Shown: one piece after another, positions 16,942-26,716 of the stretch
Layout: every line of letters starts with the position of its first letter
Position numbering within the stretch: position 1 is the stretch's first letter
DNA from: an uncultured Collinsella sp.
GTDB lineage: Bacteria > Actinomycetota > Coriobacteriia > Coriobacteriales > Coriobacteriaceae
Assembly (NCBI GenBank): GCA_905209765.1
Contig: CAJLUE010000001.1
Span: forward strand, 19,917-83,916
Reading direction: 5' to 3'
DNA length: 64,000 bases
The notes under the pieces: model-generated
Databases searched by the model: none
Told to the model about the DNA's origin: nothing
The model's input: only the letters and a program-made list of their open reading frames with translations
Position numbers and translations under genes: made by a program

Positions 16942-18192
16942 CTAGCTCCTTGCATATCTACGCAGCGCGATGGCGGCATTGTGCCCGCCAAAGCCCAGGT
17001 TGGTCGAAAGCGCCCAGGTAAGGTCGGCGCGAACCGCGCGATTGGGCGTGTAGTCAAGATCGCAGGCGGGATCGGGTGTGTGGTAGTTAATGGTCGGCGG
17101 CACCACGCCCTGCTCGAGCGCCATGGCACAGGCCATGACCTCGATGGCACCCGTGGCACCGATCATATGGCCGGTCATCGACTTGGTCGACGAGACGTGC
17201 GCGGCTCGTGCCGCGTCCTCGCCGAGCGCACGCTTAATGCCCGCCGTCTCGGACGAATCGTTGAGCTTGGTCGAGGTGCCGTGAGCGTTGATGTAGAGGC
17301 CCTCGGAAGGCTTGACGTCGCCCTCGGCAACCGCCAGCGATATCGCGCGGGCAATGCCGGCAGCCTCGGGATCGGGGCTCGTGATGTGATAGGCATCATC
17401 GGTGTTGCCGTAGCCCACGACCTCGGCATAAATGTGCGCCCCGCGAGCCAGCGCGTGTTCCATGCTCTCGAGTACCAGCACGCAGGCGCCCTCGCCCATC
17501 ACAAAGCCGTCGCGATTCGCATCGAACGGACGGCATGCCGTCGACGGGTCAGGATTAGTGGTGAGTGCACGGCAGGACGTAAAGCCCGCAACGGCATCGG
17601 GAATGATTGCGGCCTCGGCGCCGCCAGCCAGGATTGCATCGGCATAGCCGTGCTTGATGACGCGGAACGCCTCGCCCACGGCATGGGCCGAAGTCGCGCA
17701 CGCAGTCACCACGGGCAGGGTCGGGCCTTTTGCCTTGTGGCGGATCGCGATATTGCCCGACGCCATATTGGGAATCATCATCGCAATCATATAGGGCGAT
17801 GCGCGGCGAGGTCCCCGATCGGCGATCGTGTGGACGTTGTCGACGAGTGTCTGCATGCCGCCCACGCCCGAACCCACGTAGACGCCCAGGCGCTCGCGAT
17901 CGATGGCGCCCTCGACATCAAAGCCCGCATCGTGCATGGCCTCGTCCGACGCTGCCAGGGCAAACTGAACGCAGGGGTCCAGGTGCTTGGCGTCACGCTT
18001 GCCAAAGTACTCGTTGCCGTCAAAACCCTTGACCTCGGCCGCCACCTTAACGGCAAACGCATCGGTATCGAAGTGCGTGATCGGGCCGATGCCGCACGTG
18101 CCGGCGCACATGGCCGCCCAGGTAGCAAGCGCCGTGTTACCGAGCGGCGATACGGCACCGATACCGGTGATTGCAACTCTCTGTTCCATCAT
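16942..18192 (-). CDS. fabF: 3-oxoacyl-ACP synthase II
   Basis: This condensing enzyme elongates acyl-ACP with malonyl-ACP. The start RVAITGIGAVSPLGNT is typical. The active-site Cys is in VTACATSAHAVGEA, and the two histidines are in NAHGTSTKLND and SMTGHMIGATGA. Two adjacent ATGs (18192 and 18189) follow a GAGGAG box; a longer in-frame start at 18207 has no better site. Length about 416 residues is normal. The first condensation is done by FabH at the front of the operon. Confidence 0.96.
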   Translation of the reverse strand: MMEQRVAITGIGAVSPLGNTALATWAAMCAGTCGIGPITHFDTDAFAVKVAAEVKGFDGNEYFGKRDAKHLDPCVQFALAASDEAMHDAGFDVEGAIDRERLGVYVGSGVGGMQTLVDNVHTIADRGPRRASPYMIAMMIPNMASGNIAIRHKAKGPTLPVVTACATSAHAVGEAFRVIKHGYADAILAGGAEAAIIPDAVAGFTSCRALTTNPDPSTACRPFDANRDGFVMGEGACVLVLESMEHALARGAHIYAEVVGYGNTDDAYHITSPDPEAAGIARAISLAVAEGDVKPSEGLYINAHGTSTKLNDSSETAGIKRALGEDAARAAHVSSTKSMTGHMIGATGAIEVMACAMALEQGVVPPTINYHTPDPACDLDYTPNRAVRADLTWALSTNLGFGGHNAAIALRRYARS

Positions 18193-18228
18193 GGTCTCCT
18201 CATTCAAGCCGTTGTTCGGCTCTGGTTT

Positions 18229-19002
18229 CTACATCGCCATTCCGCCGTCGACGCGCACGACCTCGCCCGTAATGTAGGCAGCCGCATCACTCGCCAAAAA
18301 GCGCACCACGCCGGCCACTTCCTCGGGGTGCGCCATGCGCTTTAGGGGAATCTGCTCCTCGGTTGCCGCGCGAACCTTATCCGATAGCTTTGCCGTCATA
18401 TCGGTCTCGACAAACCCGGGGGCGACCGCGTTCACTCGTACGCCGCGTGGCGCAAGCTCGCGCGCCACCGCCTTGGTCAGACCGATGACGCCCGCCTTGG
18501 AGGCGGCGTAGTTGGCCTGCCCGGCATTGCCCATCTGGCCCACAACCGAGCTCATGTTGATGACGCAACCGCCGCGCTGGCGCATAAAGGTCTTGGTGAG
18601 CGCGCGCGTCGTGTTAAACGTTCCTTTAAGATTGACATCGAGCACGCGATCGAAGGCGTCATCGCCCATGCGCATGAGCAGGCCATCGCGGGTGATGCCA
18701 GCGTTGTTGACGAGCGCCCAAATGAAGCCAAAGTCGTTGAGGACCGCTTCCACGCACGCGTTGACGGCAGCGGGGTCGGCCACGTCACATTGATATGCGC
18801 GCGCCGTGGCGCCAGCCGCCTCACAGGCTTCGCACGTCTCGCGCGCCGCATCTGCGCTACCGGCATAGACGACGGCGATATCAAAGCCGTCCTCCGCCAG
18901 GCCCACGGCACAAGCGCGACCGATGCCGCGCGAGCCGCCCGTGACAAGCGCCACGTGACGTGAGTCGTTGCGCTCGAGCGCGCCGTTGTTCAAGTTGCCC
19001 AT
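18229..19002 (-). CDS. fabG: 3-oxoacyl-ACP reductase
   Basis: FabG reduces 3-oxoacyl-ACP with NADPH. This short-chain dehydrogenase of 257 residues has the cofactor motif VTGGSRGIGRACA and NNAG, and the catalytic Ser-Tyr-Lys is visible in MSSVVGQMGNAGQANYAASK. It ends in YITGEVVRVDGGMAM, as most FabG proteins do. The first 14 residues before the Rossmann strand are slightly longer than usual. Confidence 0.96.
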   Translation of the reverse strand: MGNLNNGALERNDSRHVALVTGGSRGIGRACAVGLAEDGFDIAVVYAGSADAARETCEACEAAGATARAYQCDVADPAAVNACVEAVLNDFGFIWALVNNAGITRDGLLMRMGDDAFDRVLDVNLKGTFNTTRALTKTFMRQRGGCVINMSSVVGQMGNAGQANYAASKAGVIGLTKAVARELAPRGVRVNAVAPGFVETDMTAKLSDKVRAATEEQIPLKRMAHPEEVAGVVRFLASDAAAYITGEVVRVDGGMAM

Positions 19003-19032
19003 GTCATTCCTTTCGGGTTACAGCCCTGTGAA

Positions 19033-19959
19033 CTATGCGAGTTCGTCGGCAATAGCTGCGACCTGCTCGGCCGTTTCGCACGAATACACGCGAACGTCGC
19101 CCAGCGTACGCTTGACCAGGCCCGACAGCGTTTTGCCGGGGCCGACCTCAATAAACGTGTCGATGCCTTGATCCTGCAGAGCATGCAGCGTGTCGACCCA
19201 GCGCACGGCATGACTCACCTGGTTGGCCAGCACCTCCGATGCCGCCTGCGGGTCGGCCGGATAAGGCGCCGCCGTCATATTTGCCATAACAGGAATGAGC
19301 AACGGGAACGGCGCGTGACCGGCCTCGATATATGCAGCAAGGCCACAGGTCGCCTCGGCCATATAGGGGCTATGGAATGCACCCGACACCGCGACCTTCA
19401 TGGCCCGGCCACCAGCCTCTTTTACCAGGACGTCGAGGGTTTGCAACGCATCGGGCGCTCCGGCCACAACCGTCTGCTGGGGGCTGTTGTAGTTGACCGG
19501 CCAGCAGTCCTCGCCGGCCTGTTTTGCCAAGCCCTCGACCTGCACCGCATCGAGCTTGATGACTGCGCGCATGCCGCCCGGATGGCGCTCAGCCGCCGTG
19601 GCCATAAGCGCCGCGCGCTCGCACACAAGCTCAAAGCCCGCTCGCGTATCGAACGCCCCCGCAAAGGTGAGTGCAGCGACCTCGCCCAGCGAGAATCCCG
19701 CACAAGCGGCAGGCACCACGCCGCGCTCGCGCAGGGCGACGGCGACAGCCAAGTCGTGCACGAACACGCAAGGCTGCGTGTTCTCGGTCTGCGAGAGCTC
19801 CTCCTTGGAGGCGCTCCGGCACTGCTCACTGGTTCCCGGACGCACCTCGTCGGCGATCGCAAACACCTCGGCAGCCGCCGGTGATGCTTCGATGAGGTCG
19901 ACGCCCATCGCGGGATGCTGGGCACCCTGACCGGCAAACAGAAACGCTACGCTACCCAT
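19033..19959 (-). CDS. fabD: Malonyl-CoA:ACP transacylase
   Basis: FabD loads malonyl groups on ACP. The protein start MGSVAFLFAGQGAQHPAMG identifies the ATG at 19957-19959 (308 residues), although the frame is open further upstream. The nucleophile Ser is in AGFSLGEVAAL and the catalytic His in SGAFHSPYM. The start overlaps the end of fabK by 13 bp. Confidence 0.96.
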   Translation of the reverse strand: MGSVAFLFAGQGAQHPAMGVDLIEASPAAAEVFAIADEVRPGTSEQCRSASKEELSQTENTQPCVFVHDLAVAVALRERGVVPAACAGFSLGEVAALTFAGAFDTRAGFELVCERAALMATAAERHPGGMRAVIKLDAVQVEGLAKQAGEDCWPVNYNSPQQTVVAGAPDALQTLDVLVKEAGGRAMKVAVSGAFHSPYMAEATCGLAAYIEAGHAPFPLLIPVMANMTAAPYPADPQAASEVLANQVSHAVRWVDTLHALQDQGIDTFIEVGPGKTLSGLVKRTLGDVRVYSCETAEQVAAIADELA

Positions 19960-20891
19960 GCGGACGCACCCTTCAGGACATGCTCGGCGCCATCGACCAG
20001 ATCGTCGACGATTTCGCGTGCGCTCTGGCGTTCGTTGACCATGCCGGCAATCTGTCCGCACAAATACGAACCCTCTTCGTAATTACCGTCCTTTGCGGCT
20101 TTACGAAGCGCGCCCGTGCCCATGGCCCCGAGCTCCTCGGGGCTTGCGCCCGCCGCCTCGTTCTTGGCATACGCGTTGGTAAAGGGGCTCTTGAGGGCGC
20201 GAACCGGATGTCCCGTCGAGCGACCGGTCGCACGCGTCGACGTGTCGCCCGCCTTGAGCACCAGCTCTTTGTACTGTTCGGATACGGTGCACTCGTTTGC
20301 GACCAGAAAGCGTGTTCCCACCTGGACGCCGGCAGCGCCGAGCATAAAGGCGGCCGCCACACCGCGGCCATCGGCGATGCCGCCAGCCGCAACCACGGGA
20401 ATATCGACCGCATCGACAACCTGCGGCACCAGCGCCATCGTCGAGGTCTCGCCAATATGGCCGCCTGATTCGGTACCCTCGGCAACCACGGCAGTGGCTC
20501 CGCGACGCGCCACGAGACGCGCCAGCGCCACCGAAGCCACGACGGGAATAACCTTGATGCCCGCATCGCCCCAGGCCTTCATGTACTTGGTGGGATTGCC
20601 GGCGCCGGTCACCACAACGGGCACCCGCTCATCGATCACCACTTGTGCGACCTCGTCGACAAACGGGCTCATGAGCATAACGTTGACGCCAAAGGGCTTA
20701 TCCGTCTTGGCGCGCAGCTCGTGAATCTGATCGCGCAGCCAGTTTGCGTCGGCATTCATGGCCGCGATAATGCCTAAGCCGCCCGCCTCGGACACGGCAG
20801 ATGCCAGCGAGGCATCGGCAATCCAGGCCATGCCACCCTGGAACACGGGTTTTTCGATGCCGAGCAGATCGCAGAGAGGAGACTTGAGCAT
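19947..20891 (-). CDS. fabK: Enoyl-ACP reductase II (FMN-dependent)
   Basis: FabK carries out the last reduction of each elongation cycle and is unrelated to FabI. The TIM-barrel has PVFQGGMAWIADASLASAVS, the nucleotide region EGTESGGHIGETSTM and the phosphate-binding VVAAGGIADGRGVAAAF, followed by LGAAGVQVGTRFL. No fabI is seen in the cluster, so this is probably the sole enoyl reductase here, which would predict insensitivity to triclosan. I prefer the ATG at 20889-20891, with GGAGAAG upstream, over the GTG one codon earlier that overlaps the acpP stop. Confidence 0.93.
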   Translation of the reverse strand: MLKSPLCDLLGIEKPVFQGGMAWIADASLASAVSEAGGLGIIAAMNADANWLRDQIHELRAKTDKPFGVNVMLMSPFVDEVAQVVIDERVPVVVTGAGNPTKYMKAWGDAGIKVIPVVASVALARLVARRGATAVVAEGTESGGHIGETSTMALVPQVVDAVDIPVVAAGGIADGRGVAAAFMLGAAGVQVGTRFLVANECTVSEQYKELVLKAGDTSTRATGRSTGHPVRALKSPFTNAYAKNEAAGASPEELGAMGTGALRKAAKDGNYEEGSYLCGQIAGMVNERQSAREIVDDLVDGAEHVLKGASAWVA

Positions 20892-20893
20892 CA

Positions 20894-21130
20894 CTACTTC
20901 TCCAATGCCGCCTCGACCGTATCGACGAACTCGCCGACCGTCTTGGGGTTCTCCTCGGTATCGAGCTCAATGCCAAACTCGTCCTCGACGGCGACGAGGA
21001 TCTCGACGGTGCCCAGACTGTCGAGGCCAATCTCCTCGAGCGTGGACTCGGGCTTCATCTCGACGTCGTCAAGGCCAGCGGTCTCGCGGATAACGTCGCA
21101 AACGCGCTCGAAGGTCTTCTGATCTGCCAC
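20894..21130 (-). CDS. acpP: Acyl carrier protein
   Basis: ACP holds the growing acyl chain on a phosphopantetheine arm. The 78-residue acidic protein has the attachment Ser in EEIGLDSLGTVEIL and the four-helix pattern typical of fatty-acid ACP. It sits between fabH and fabK. There are no polyketide or peptide synthetase genes nearby, so a role in fatty acid synthesis is clear. Confidence 0.96.
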   Translation of the reverse strand: MADQKTFERVCDVIRETAGLDDVEMKPESTLEEIGLDSLGTVEILVAVEDEFGIELDTEENPKTVGEFVDTVEAALEK

Positions 21131-21182
21131 GGTAGTTCTCCTTTGTTTGTGCCCTAGGGGCGTTTTTATTTCCTATGTGCGA

Positions 21183-22142
21183 CTACTTCCAACGAAGCAG
21201 ATAGCCACCTATATCCAGGCCGGCGCCAAATCCAACGAGGGCGATGGTGTCGTCCTCATTCAGTGCGTCGGTACGTGCCAGCCGGTCAAGCGCAAAGGGA
21301 ATGCAGGCGCTCGAAATGTTGCCGGTCTCGCGTAGCGTTCGAACCACGCGCTCGTCTGGCACGTCGAGACGCTTGACCGCCTGACTCAGGATTCGTTCGT
21401 TAGCCTGATGGAATACAAAATGATCGATGTCTTCGACCGAAATGCCCGCATCGCTCGCAAGCTTATGGACCGTGTCGCAGATGGCGTTGACGCCGAACTT
21501 GAACACGCGGCGACCATTCATGGACAGCACGCTCGCGCTATCTGCGGAGTCCTTAAACGGCGAGGTGCCGACCAGACCGGGAACGCGCAACGTCTCGACG
21601 TCGGGCGCCGTCGAAAGCTCAACGGCAAGGGGGTTGTCTCCCCCAGCCCCCATCACTGCAGCGCCCGCGCCGTCGCCAAAGAGCACGCACGTGGCACGGT
21701 CGGTCCAATCGAGCGCGCGCGTCATCTGCTCGGCGGCAACGACCAGCACGTGCTTGGCGCGACCGCGGGCGATATAACCCTCGGCGACATCGAGCGCAAA
21801 TACGAAGCCGGCACAAGCCGCCGAAACGTCGAAGGCAGGACATGTGGCACCCAGGCGCTCAGCAACGGCGCACGCTTCGGCAGGAACGAGATGATCGCCC
21901 GTCGTCGTCGAGCAGACGATAAGATCCATCTGGCTCGCATCGAGTCCGGACGCTTGGAGCGCTTGCTCGCTCGCTGCCACGGCAAGGTCGTCGAGTGACT
22001 CGGCGGTGCACACATGGCGGCTCTTGATCCCCGTACGGGTAAAAATCCACTCATCCGAGGTGTCCAGGAACTCGGACAGCTCGTCATTGGAAACACTGCG
22101 CTTAGGAAGCGCCGAGCCTGTTCCAAGAATCGTGAAACCCAT
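21183..22142 (-). CDS. fabH: 3-oxoacyl-ACP synthase III
   Basis: FabH joins an acyl-CoA starter with malonyl-ACP. MGFTILGTGSALPKRSVSN and an AAAGGAGG box fix the ATG at 22140-22142 (319 residues). The catalytic triad is visible: Cys in VSAACAGFVF, His in VFHQANERIL and Asn in ETGNISSACIP. It leads the ten-gene fatty acid operon. Two copies of an operator-like 16-mer lie in the divergent region before it. Confidence 0.96.
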   Translation of the reverse strand: MGFTILGTGSALPKRSVSNDELSEFLDTSDEWIFTRTGIKSRHVCTAESLDDLAVAASEQALQASGLDASQMDLIVCSTTTGDHLVPAEACAVAERLGATCPAFDVSAACAGFVFALDVAEGYIARGRAKHVLVVAAEQMTRALDWTDRATCVLFGDGAGAAVMGAGGDNPLAVELSTAPDVETLRVPGLVGTSPFKDSADSASVLSMNGRRVFKFGVNAICDTVHKLASDAGISVEDIDHFVFHQANERILSQAVKRLDVPDERVVRTLRETGNISSACIPFALDRLARTDALNEDDTIALVGFGAGLDIGGYLLRWK

Positions 22143-22160
22143 CACTAACCTCCTTTGAGT

Positions 22161-22224
22161 TGTTGACGTGTTTACATCGACCAAGAGAGGATAGCGCATT
22201 TCAGTCGTTGTTGACGTGTTAACA
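22161..22224. promoter_or_regulatory. Two 16-bp operator-like sites between fabH and birA
   Basis: TGTTGACGTGTTTACA (22161-22176) and TGTTGACGTGTTAACA (22209-22224) differ at one position, are nearly palindromic and are 48 bp apart. They lie in the shared upstream region of the fatty acid operon and birA. Each contains TTGACG, a possible -35 for birA, so a bound regulator could control both directions. The regulator is not encoded in the window as far as I can tell. Confidence 0.6.
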
Positions 22225-22318
22225 TTAAATTGTCCAAATGCGACAAAGGCTTCACATTGTGTCTACTTCTCGACACCATTGCGTTATTCACTTATTCATT
22301 AAGGAGGTAGCAGCCGTT

Positions 22319-23095
22319 ATGGATGCCAAATTAACGATAGTCGACGTAACCGGATCGACCAACGATGACCTGCTCGAAGCAGGAAAACAGGGAGCGCCGC
22401 ACGGCACAGGACTTGCCGCACGGGCTCAGACAGCAGGACGCGGCCGACGCGGCCATAAGTGGGATTCAACCGCTGGTAACTTGTTGCTCTCGATTGTCCT
22501 ACGTCCACGTGTTGATCCAGCCAAGTACTCCGGTCTTGCCGCCGTCAGCGGCCTAGCGGTGCTCGAGGCGCTCGAAAAGCAGGGTCTTGCAAACAAGATT
22601 GGCCTCAAATGGCCCAACGACCTCGTCGCGCGAGGACGCAAGCTCGGCGGCATTCTGGTCGAGGCCGCACGCGATAACGAAGGCAAACCTTTCGCCGTCT
22701 GCGGCATTGGCGTCAATGTGAACTATGTGCCCTCGGAGGTTCCCGATGGCGGCCTGCCGGCAATCGGTCTCTCGGATCTCAACGAGAACGTTCCCGCCGT
22801 CGATGTGTTACTCAAAGAGGTCTATCACACCGTCGTAAACGCTGTGGACGCGTGGGCAGAGCTGCTCGACGCCATGAAAGAAAACACCGGACCGCTCGCG
22901 CCCGTCCACGGCGAATACGTCACTCACCTCAATTGGATCGGAGAGCACGTTATCGCCCGTTCCCCTGCCGGAGACGAGCTGGCACGCGGCATCTTTAAAA
23001 CCGTCGATACCTTTGGTCGCGCATGTATCGAAACGGAAGGCGGCTCGCGATCCTTCCATTTTGAGGAGGCATCGCTGCGTCCCTTGAGCGAATAG
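22319..23095 (+). CDS. birA: Biotin--[acetyl-CoA carboxylase] ligase, without repressor domain
   Basis: The enzyme makes biotinyl-AMP and transfers biotin to the AccB lysine. This 258-residue protein starts at the catalytic domain: DVTGSTNDDLLEAG, AARAQTAGRGRRGHKWDS (biotin and ATP loop) and GLKWPNDLVARGRKLGGIL. The N-terminal DNA-binding domain of bifunctional BirA is missing, so it should not be a repressor. The SD AAGGAGG is about 12 nt from the ATG, a wide spacing. Its position next to the accB operon fits its role. Confidence 0.93.
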   Translation: MDAKLTIVDVTGSTNDDLLEAGKQGAPHGTGLAARAQTAGRGRRGHKWDSTAGNLLLSIVLRPRVDPAKYSGLAAVSGLAVLEALEKQGLANKIGLKWPNDLVARGRKLGGILVEAARDNEGKPFAVCGIGVNVNYVPSEVPDGGLPAIGLSDLNENVPAVDVLLKEVYHTVVNAVDAWAELLDAMKENTGPLAPVHGEYVTHLNWIGEHVIARSPAGDELARGIFKTVDTFGRACIETEGGSRSFHFEEASLRPLSE

Positions 23096-23150
23096 GGCGC
23101 TGCAGCCACCTACTCGGCAGTATTACCCGGCAGTCCAAACCATTATTCAA

Positions 23151-23193
23151 AACAAAAGAGCCCCGCTACCAACATGGCAGCGGGGCTCTTTAA
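23151..23193. terminator. Bidirectional terminator between birA and rpsJ
   Basis: A perfect 13-bp stem AAAGAGCCCCGCT/AGCGGGGCTCTTT (23155-23167 with 23179-23191) is flanked by A and T runs, serving the convergent birA (+) and rpsJ (-) transcripts. Confidence 0.9.
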
Positions 23194-23210
23194 GCTATGA
23201 GCGATATCGC

Positions 23211-23519
23211 TTAGAGCTTGATGTCGATGTCGACGCCAGCGGGGAGGTCGAGACGCATGAGCGAATCAACGGTGCCCGAGGTGGGGTCGAGGATGTCGAT
23301 GAGGCGCTTGTGGGTGCGCATCTCGAACTGCTCACGGGAGTCCTTGTTCACGTGCGGCGAGCGGATAACCGTGTACAGGTTACGCTCGGTGGGCAGGGGG
23401 ACAGGACCGGAAACGCGAGCGCCGGTCTTCTGAGCGGTCTCGACGATGAGCTTCGCGGACTGATCGACGACCTCGTGATCATAGCCCTTGAGGCGAATGC
23501 GGATCTTCTGGGTAGCCAA
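23211..23519 (-). CDS. rpsJ: 30S ribosomal protein S10, displaced to the str operon
   Basis: S10 (uS10) is a 30S head protein and also the NusE partner of NusB in antitermination. The 102-residue protein has [38 protein letters not shown] and [14 protein letters not shown]. Normally it heads the S10 operon, before rplC; here it is the last gene of the str operon, 60 bp after fusA, and rplC is about 14 kb away. A terminator follows directly. Confidence 0.97.
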   Translation of the reverse strand: MATQKIRIRLKGYDHEVVDQSAKLIVETAQKTGARVSGPVPLPTERNLYTVIRSPHVNKDSREQFEMRTHKRLIDILDPTSGTVDSLMRLDLPAGVDIDIKL

Positions 23520-23579
23520 CTTAAACCTCCAAAGAGTGCGAGAGATGTTCTCGCGGATTACGTAACAGGGAGCTCGAAC

Positions 23580-25679
23580 TTAGGCGTTCTTGCTCATGAC
23601 CTCGTCCACGATGGACTTGGGCGCGGGCTCATAAGAGTCGAACTGCATCGTGTAGGATGCACGGCCCTGGGTCTGGGAGCGAAGGTCGGTAGCGTAACCG
23701 AACATCTCGCCCAGCGGCACCTTGGCACGGATGAGCTTGCTGTTCTTGCGATCCTCCATGCCCTCGATCTTGCCGCGGCGACCGGAGAGGTTGCCCATAA
23801 CGTCGCCCATGTACTGCTCGGGGGTCTCGACCTCGACAGCCATGATCGGCTCGAGCAGCTGCGGGTCGGACTTCTTGAGAGCGTCCTTGATAGCCATGGA
23901 ACCGGCGATCTTGAAGGCGGCCTCGGAGGAGTCGACCTCGTGGTAAGAACCGTCGAACAGGGTGACCTTAACGTCGAGGACCGGGAAGCCGGCGATAACA
24001 CCGGTGTTCAGGGCCTCCTGGATGCCCTTGTCGATGGACGGGATGTACTCCTTGGGCACGACGCCGCCGACGATAGCGTTGACGAACTCGTAGCCGAAGC
24101 CCTCCTCCATCTTCTCGAGCTTGATGACGGCGTGGCCGTACTGACCGCGACCACCGGACTGACGGACGAACTTGCCCTCAGCCTTCTCGACGTCGTGACC
24201 AGCGGTCTCGCGGTAGGCAACCTGGGGCTTACCAACGTTAGCGTCAACCTTGAACTCGCGGAGCAGACGGTCGACGATGATCTCGAGGTGCAGCTCGCCC
24301 ATGCCGGCGATGATGGTCTGGCCGGTCTCGTGGTTGGTGGACACCTGGAAGGTCGGGTCCTCCTCGGCGAGCTTGGTTAGAGCCAGGGACATCTTGTCCT
24401 GCTCGGCCTTGGTCTTGGGCTCGATGGCAACGTCGATAACGGGCTTAGCGAACTCGATCTTCTCGAGGACGATCTCCTTGCCCTCTTCGCACAGGGTGTC
24501 ACCGGTGGTGGAGTTCTTGAAGCCGACGCAAGCGACGATGTCGCCGGCGGCAGCGTCGTCACGGTCGATACGCTCGGCAGCGTTCATCTCGAGGATGCGG
24601 CCGAGGCGCTCGCGCTGACCGTTGGAAGCGTTGACAACGTAGGAGCCGGACTCGGCGCGGCCGGAGTAAACGCGGACGTAGGTGAGCTTACCGACGAACG
24701 GGTCGGTCATGATCTTGAAGACCAGGCCGGAGAAGGGCTCGTCGAAGGAAGGATGACGCTCGATCTCCTCGCCAGTGTCCGGATCGGTACCGGTGACGGC
24801 CTCGACATCGAGCGGGCTGGGCAGGTAGTCGACGACAGCGTCGAGCAGCTCCTGGACGCCCTTGTTCTTGTAGGCGGAGCCCACGAAGACGAGGTTGAGC
24901 TCGTTGGCCAGAACGCCCTTGCGCAGAGCAGCCTTGAGCTCCTCGACGGTGAAGTCCTCCTCCATGAGGATCTTCTCCATGAGCTCGTCGTCAAAGCTGG
25001 CAGCAGCGTCGAGGAGCTCCTCGCGCTTGGTGGCAGCGATGTCGGCGAACTCAGCCGGGATCTCGTCCATCGGCTCGGGGTAGGTCATGCCCTTGTCGTC
25101 GGCCTTGAAGTCCCATGCGGTCATGGTGACGAGGTCGATGACGCCCCAGAAGTTGTCCTCGGCGCCCATCGGGACCTGAGCGGCCACGGCGTTAGCGTCG
25201 AGACGATCCTTCATGGTCTCGATAGCGTTGAAGAAGTCAGCGCCCACGCGGTCATACTTGTTGATGAAGGCGATACGGGGGACGTTGAAGGTAGAAGCCT
25301 GACGCCAAACGGTCTCAGACTGGGGCTGAACGCCGGCAACGGCGTCGAAGACGGCGACAGCGCCATCGAGGACGCGCAGGCAGCGCTCGACCTCGGCGGT
25401 GAAGTCAACGTGGCCCGGGGTGTCGATGATCTGGATGCGGTAGTCCTTACCGTCCTTGTTCCAGAAGCACGTGGTAGCAGCGGAGGTAATGGTTACGCCG
25501 CGCTCCTGCTCCTGAACCATCCAGTCCATGGTGGCAGCGCCCTCATGGACCTCACCGATCTTGTGGGTCTTACCGGTGTAGTAAAGAATACGCTCGGTCG
25601 TGGTGGTCTTACCGGCATCGATGTGGGCCATGATGCCGATGTTACGGGTATCGGAAAGCTTGTACTTAGGCTTAGCCAT
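23580..25679 (-). CDS. fusA: Translation elongation factor G
   Basis: EF-G drives ribosome translocation with GTP. The 699-residue protein has P-loop [16 protein letters not shown]3 DTPGHVDFT and G4 FINKYDRVG, where Tyr replaces the more usual Met. Domain IV contains [15 protein letters not shown], the tip of which enters the decoding centre. It lies 20 bp after rpsG. The tuf gene that commonly follows fusA is absent. Confidence 0.98.
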   Translation of the reverse strand: MAKPKYKLSDTRNIGIMAHIDAGKTTTTERILYYTGKTHKIGEVHEGAATMDWMVQEQERGVTITSAATTCFWNKDGKDYRIQIIDTPGHVDFTAEVERCLRVLDGAVAVFDAVAGVQPQSETVWRQASTFNVPRIAFINKYDRVGADFFNAIETMKDRLDANAVAAQVPMGAEDNFWGVIDLVTMTAWDFKADDKGMTYPEPMDEIPAEFADIAATKREELLDAAASFDDELMEKILMEEDFTVEELKAALRKGVLANELNLVFVGSAYKNKGVQELLDAVVDYLPSPLDVEAVTGTDPDTGEEIERHPSFDEPFSGLVFKIMTDPFVGKLTYVRVYSGRAESGSYVVNASNGQRERLGRILEMNAAERIDRDDAAAGDIVACVGFKNSTTGDTLCEEGKEIVLEKIEFAKPVIDVAIEPKTKAEQDKMSLALTKLAEEDPTFQVSTNHETGQTIIAGMGELHLEIIVDRLLREFKVDANVGKPQVAYRETAGHDVEKAEGKFVRQSGGRGQYGHAVIKLEKMEEGFGYEFVNAIVGGVVPKEYIPSIDKGIQEALNTGVIAGFPVLDVKVTLFDGSYHEVDSSEAAFKIAGSMAIKDALKKSDPQLLEPIMAVEVETPEQYMGDVMGNLSGRRGKIEGMEDRKNSKLIRAKVPLGEMFGYATDLRSQTQGRASYTMQFDSYEPAPKSIVDEVMSKNA

Positions 25680-25698
25680 GTTAGTTCCTTACCTTAAC

Positions 25699-26172
25699 TT
25701 ACCAACGATAGTGAGAGAACGCGCGGTTGGCCTCGGCCATCTTGAAGACGTCCTCACGCTTCTTGACGGAAGCGCCCAGGCCGTTGGAAGCGTCGAGGAT
25801 CTCGTTGGCGAGACGCTCGGCCATGGTCTTCTCCTTGCGAGCGCGGGAGAAGTTGACGATCCAGCGGATACCCAGAGCGGTGGAACGACGGGAGTTGACC
25901 TCCATCGGGACCTGATAGGTAGCGCCACCGACACGCTTGGGCTTAACCTCGAGCGTGGGCTTGACGTTGTCCATAGCCTTCTTGAAGGTAGCGAGAGCGT
26001 CGCCACCCTCGGACTTCTCGGCAACGATCTCGAAAGCGGTGTAAACGATGCGCTCAGCGGTGGCCTTCTTGCCGTCAAGAAGGACCTTGTTGATGAGCTG
26101 AGTCACCAGGCGGTTGTTGTAAACGGCGTCAGGCTGAACCTCACGACGATTAGCTGCTGCACGACGCGGCAT
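25699..26172 (-). CDS. rpsG: 30S ribosomal protein S7
   Basis: S7 (uS7) starts assembly of the 30S head. The 157-residue protein begins [20 protein letters not shown] and contains [19 protein letters not shown] and [18 protein letters not shown]. It is followed by fusA. In enterobacteria S7 represses the str operon; the 73-bp rpsL-rpsG gap here is short for that kind of site. Confidence 0.97.
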   Translation of the reverse strand: MPRRAAANRREVQPDAVYNNRLVTQLINKVLLDGKKATAERIVYTAFEIVAEKSEGGDALATFKKAMDNVKPTLEVKPKRVGGATYQVPMEVNSRRSTALGIRWIVNFSRARKEKTMAERLANEILDASNGLGASVKKREDVFKMAEANRAFSHYRW

Positions 26173-26245
26173 GTGAAATCTCCTTAAGTGTCTACCGTGC
26201 GGCGCTTAGGCGGCACACGGCGAAAGTATCAAAACGTTATCTGGC

Positions 26246-26623
26246 TTATTTAGCCTTGGGGCGCTTAGCACCGTACTTGGAACGGGCCTGCATGCGGTTC
26301 TGGACCGGAGCAGCGTCGTAGGCGCCACGGATGACGTGATAACGGACACCAGGGAGGTCACGGACACGACCGCCGCGGACGAGCACGATGGAGTGCTCCT
26401 GCAGGTTGTGGCCCTCACCCGGAATGTAAGCAGTAACTTCGATGCCGTTGACAAGGCGAACACGGGCAACCTTACGAAGAGCCGAGTTCGGCTTCTTGGG
26501 GCTCGTGGTGAAGACGCGGGTGCACACGCCGCGCTTCTGGGAGTTGTGCTGCAGAGCAGCGTTCTTGGACTTCTTGGGCACGGAACGACGGCCCTGGCGA
26601 ACCAGCTGGTTAATAGTAGGCAA
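26246..26623 (-). CDS. rpsL: 30S ribosomal protein S12
   Basis: S12 (uS12) sits at the decoding centre, and changes in it give streptomycin resistance. The 125-residue protein starts [12 protein letters not shown] and has [17 protein letters not shown] and [20 protein letters not shown]. Lysines at the usual resistance positions ([18 protein letters not shown] region) look wild-type. The start codon is TTG (26621-26623), supported by AAGGAG 7 nt upstream. It leads the str operon, with a well-formed promoter about 95 bp upstream. Confidence 0.97.
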   Translation of the reverse strand: MPTINQLVRQGRRSVPKKSKNAALQHNSQKRGVCTRVFTTSPKKPNSALRKVARVRLVNGIEVTAYIPGEGHNLQEHSIVLVRGGRVRDLPGVRYHVIRGAYDAAPVQNRMQARSKYGAKRPKAK

Positions 26624-26716
26624 AGCGTACTCCTTCTCGAATGATTCCAGCTTTCTGTAAAGTGCAACGGCTTGAATCGAGGGGTCAGCATCCCCCTACG
26701 AAACACGCAGTTCGAT

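Noticed and set aside
16417..18345. Open frame of 642 codons antisense to accB and fabF.
   Set aside because: It lies opposite two well-supported genes, and its composition is typical of antisense frames.
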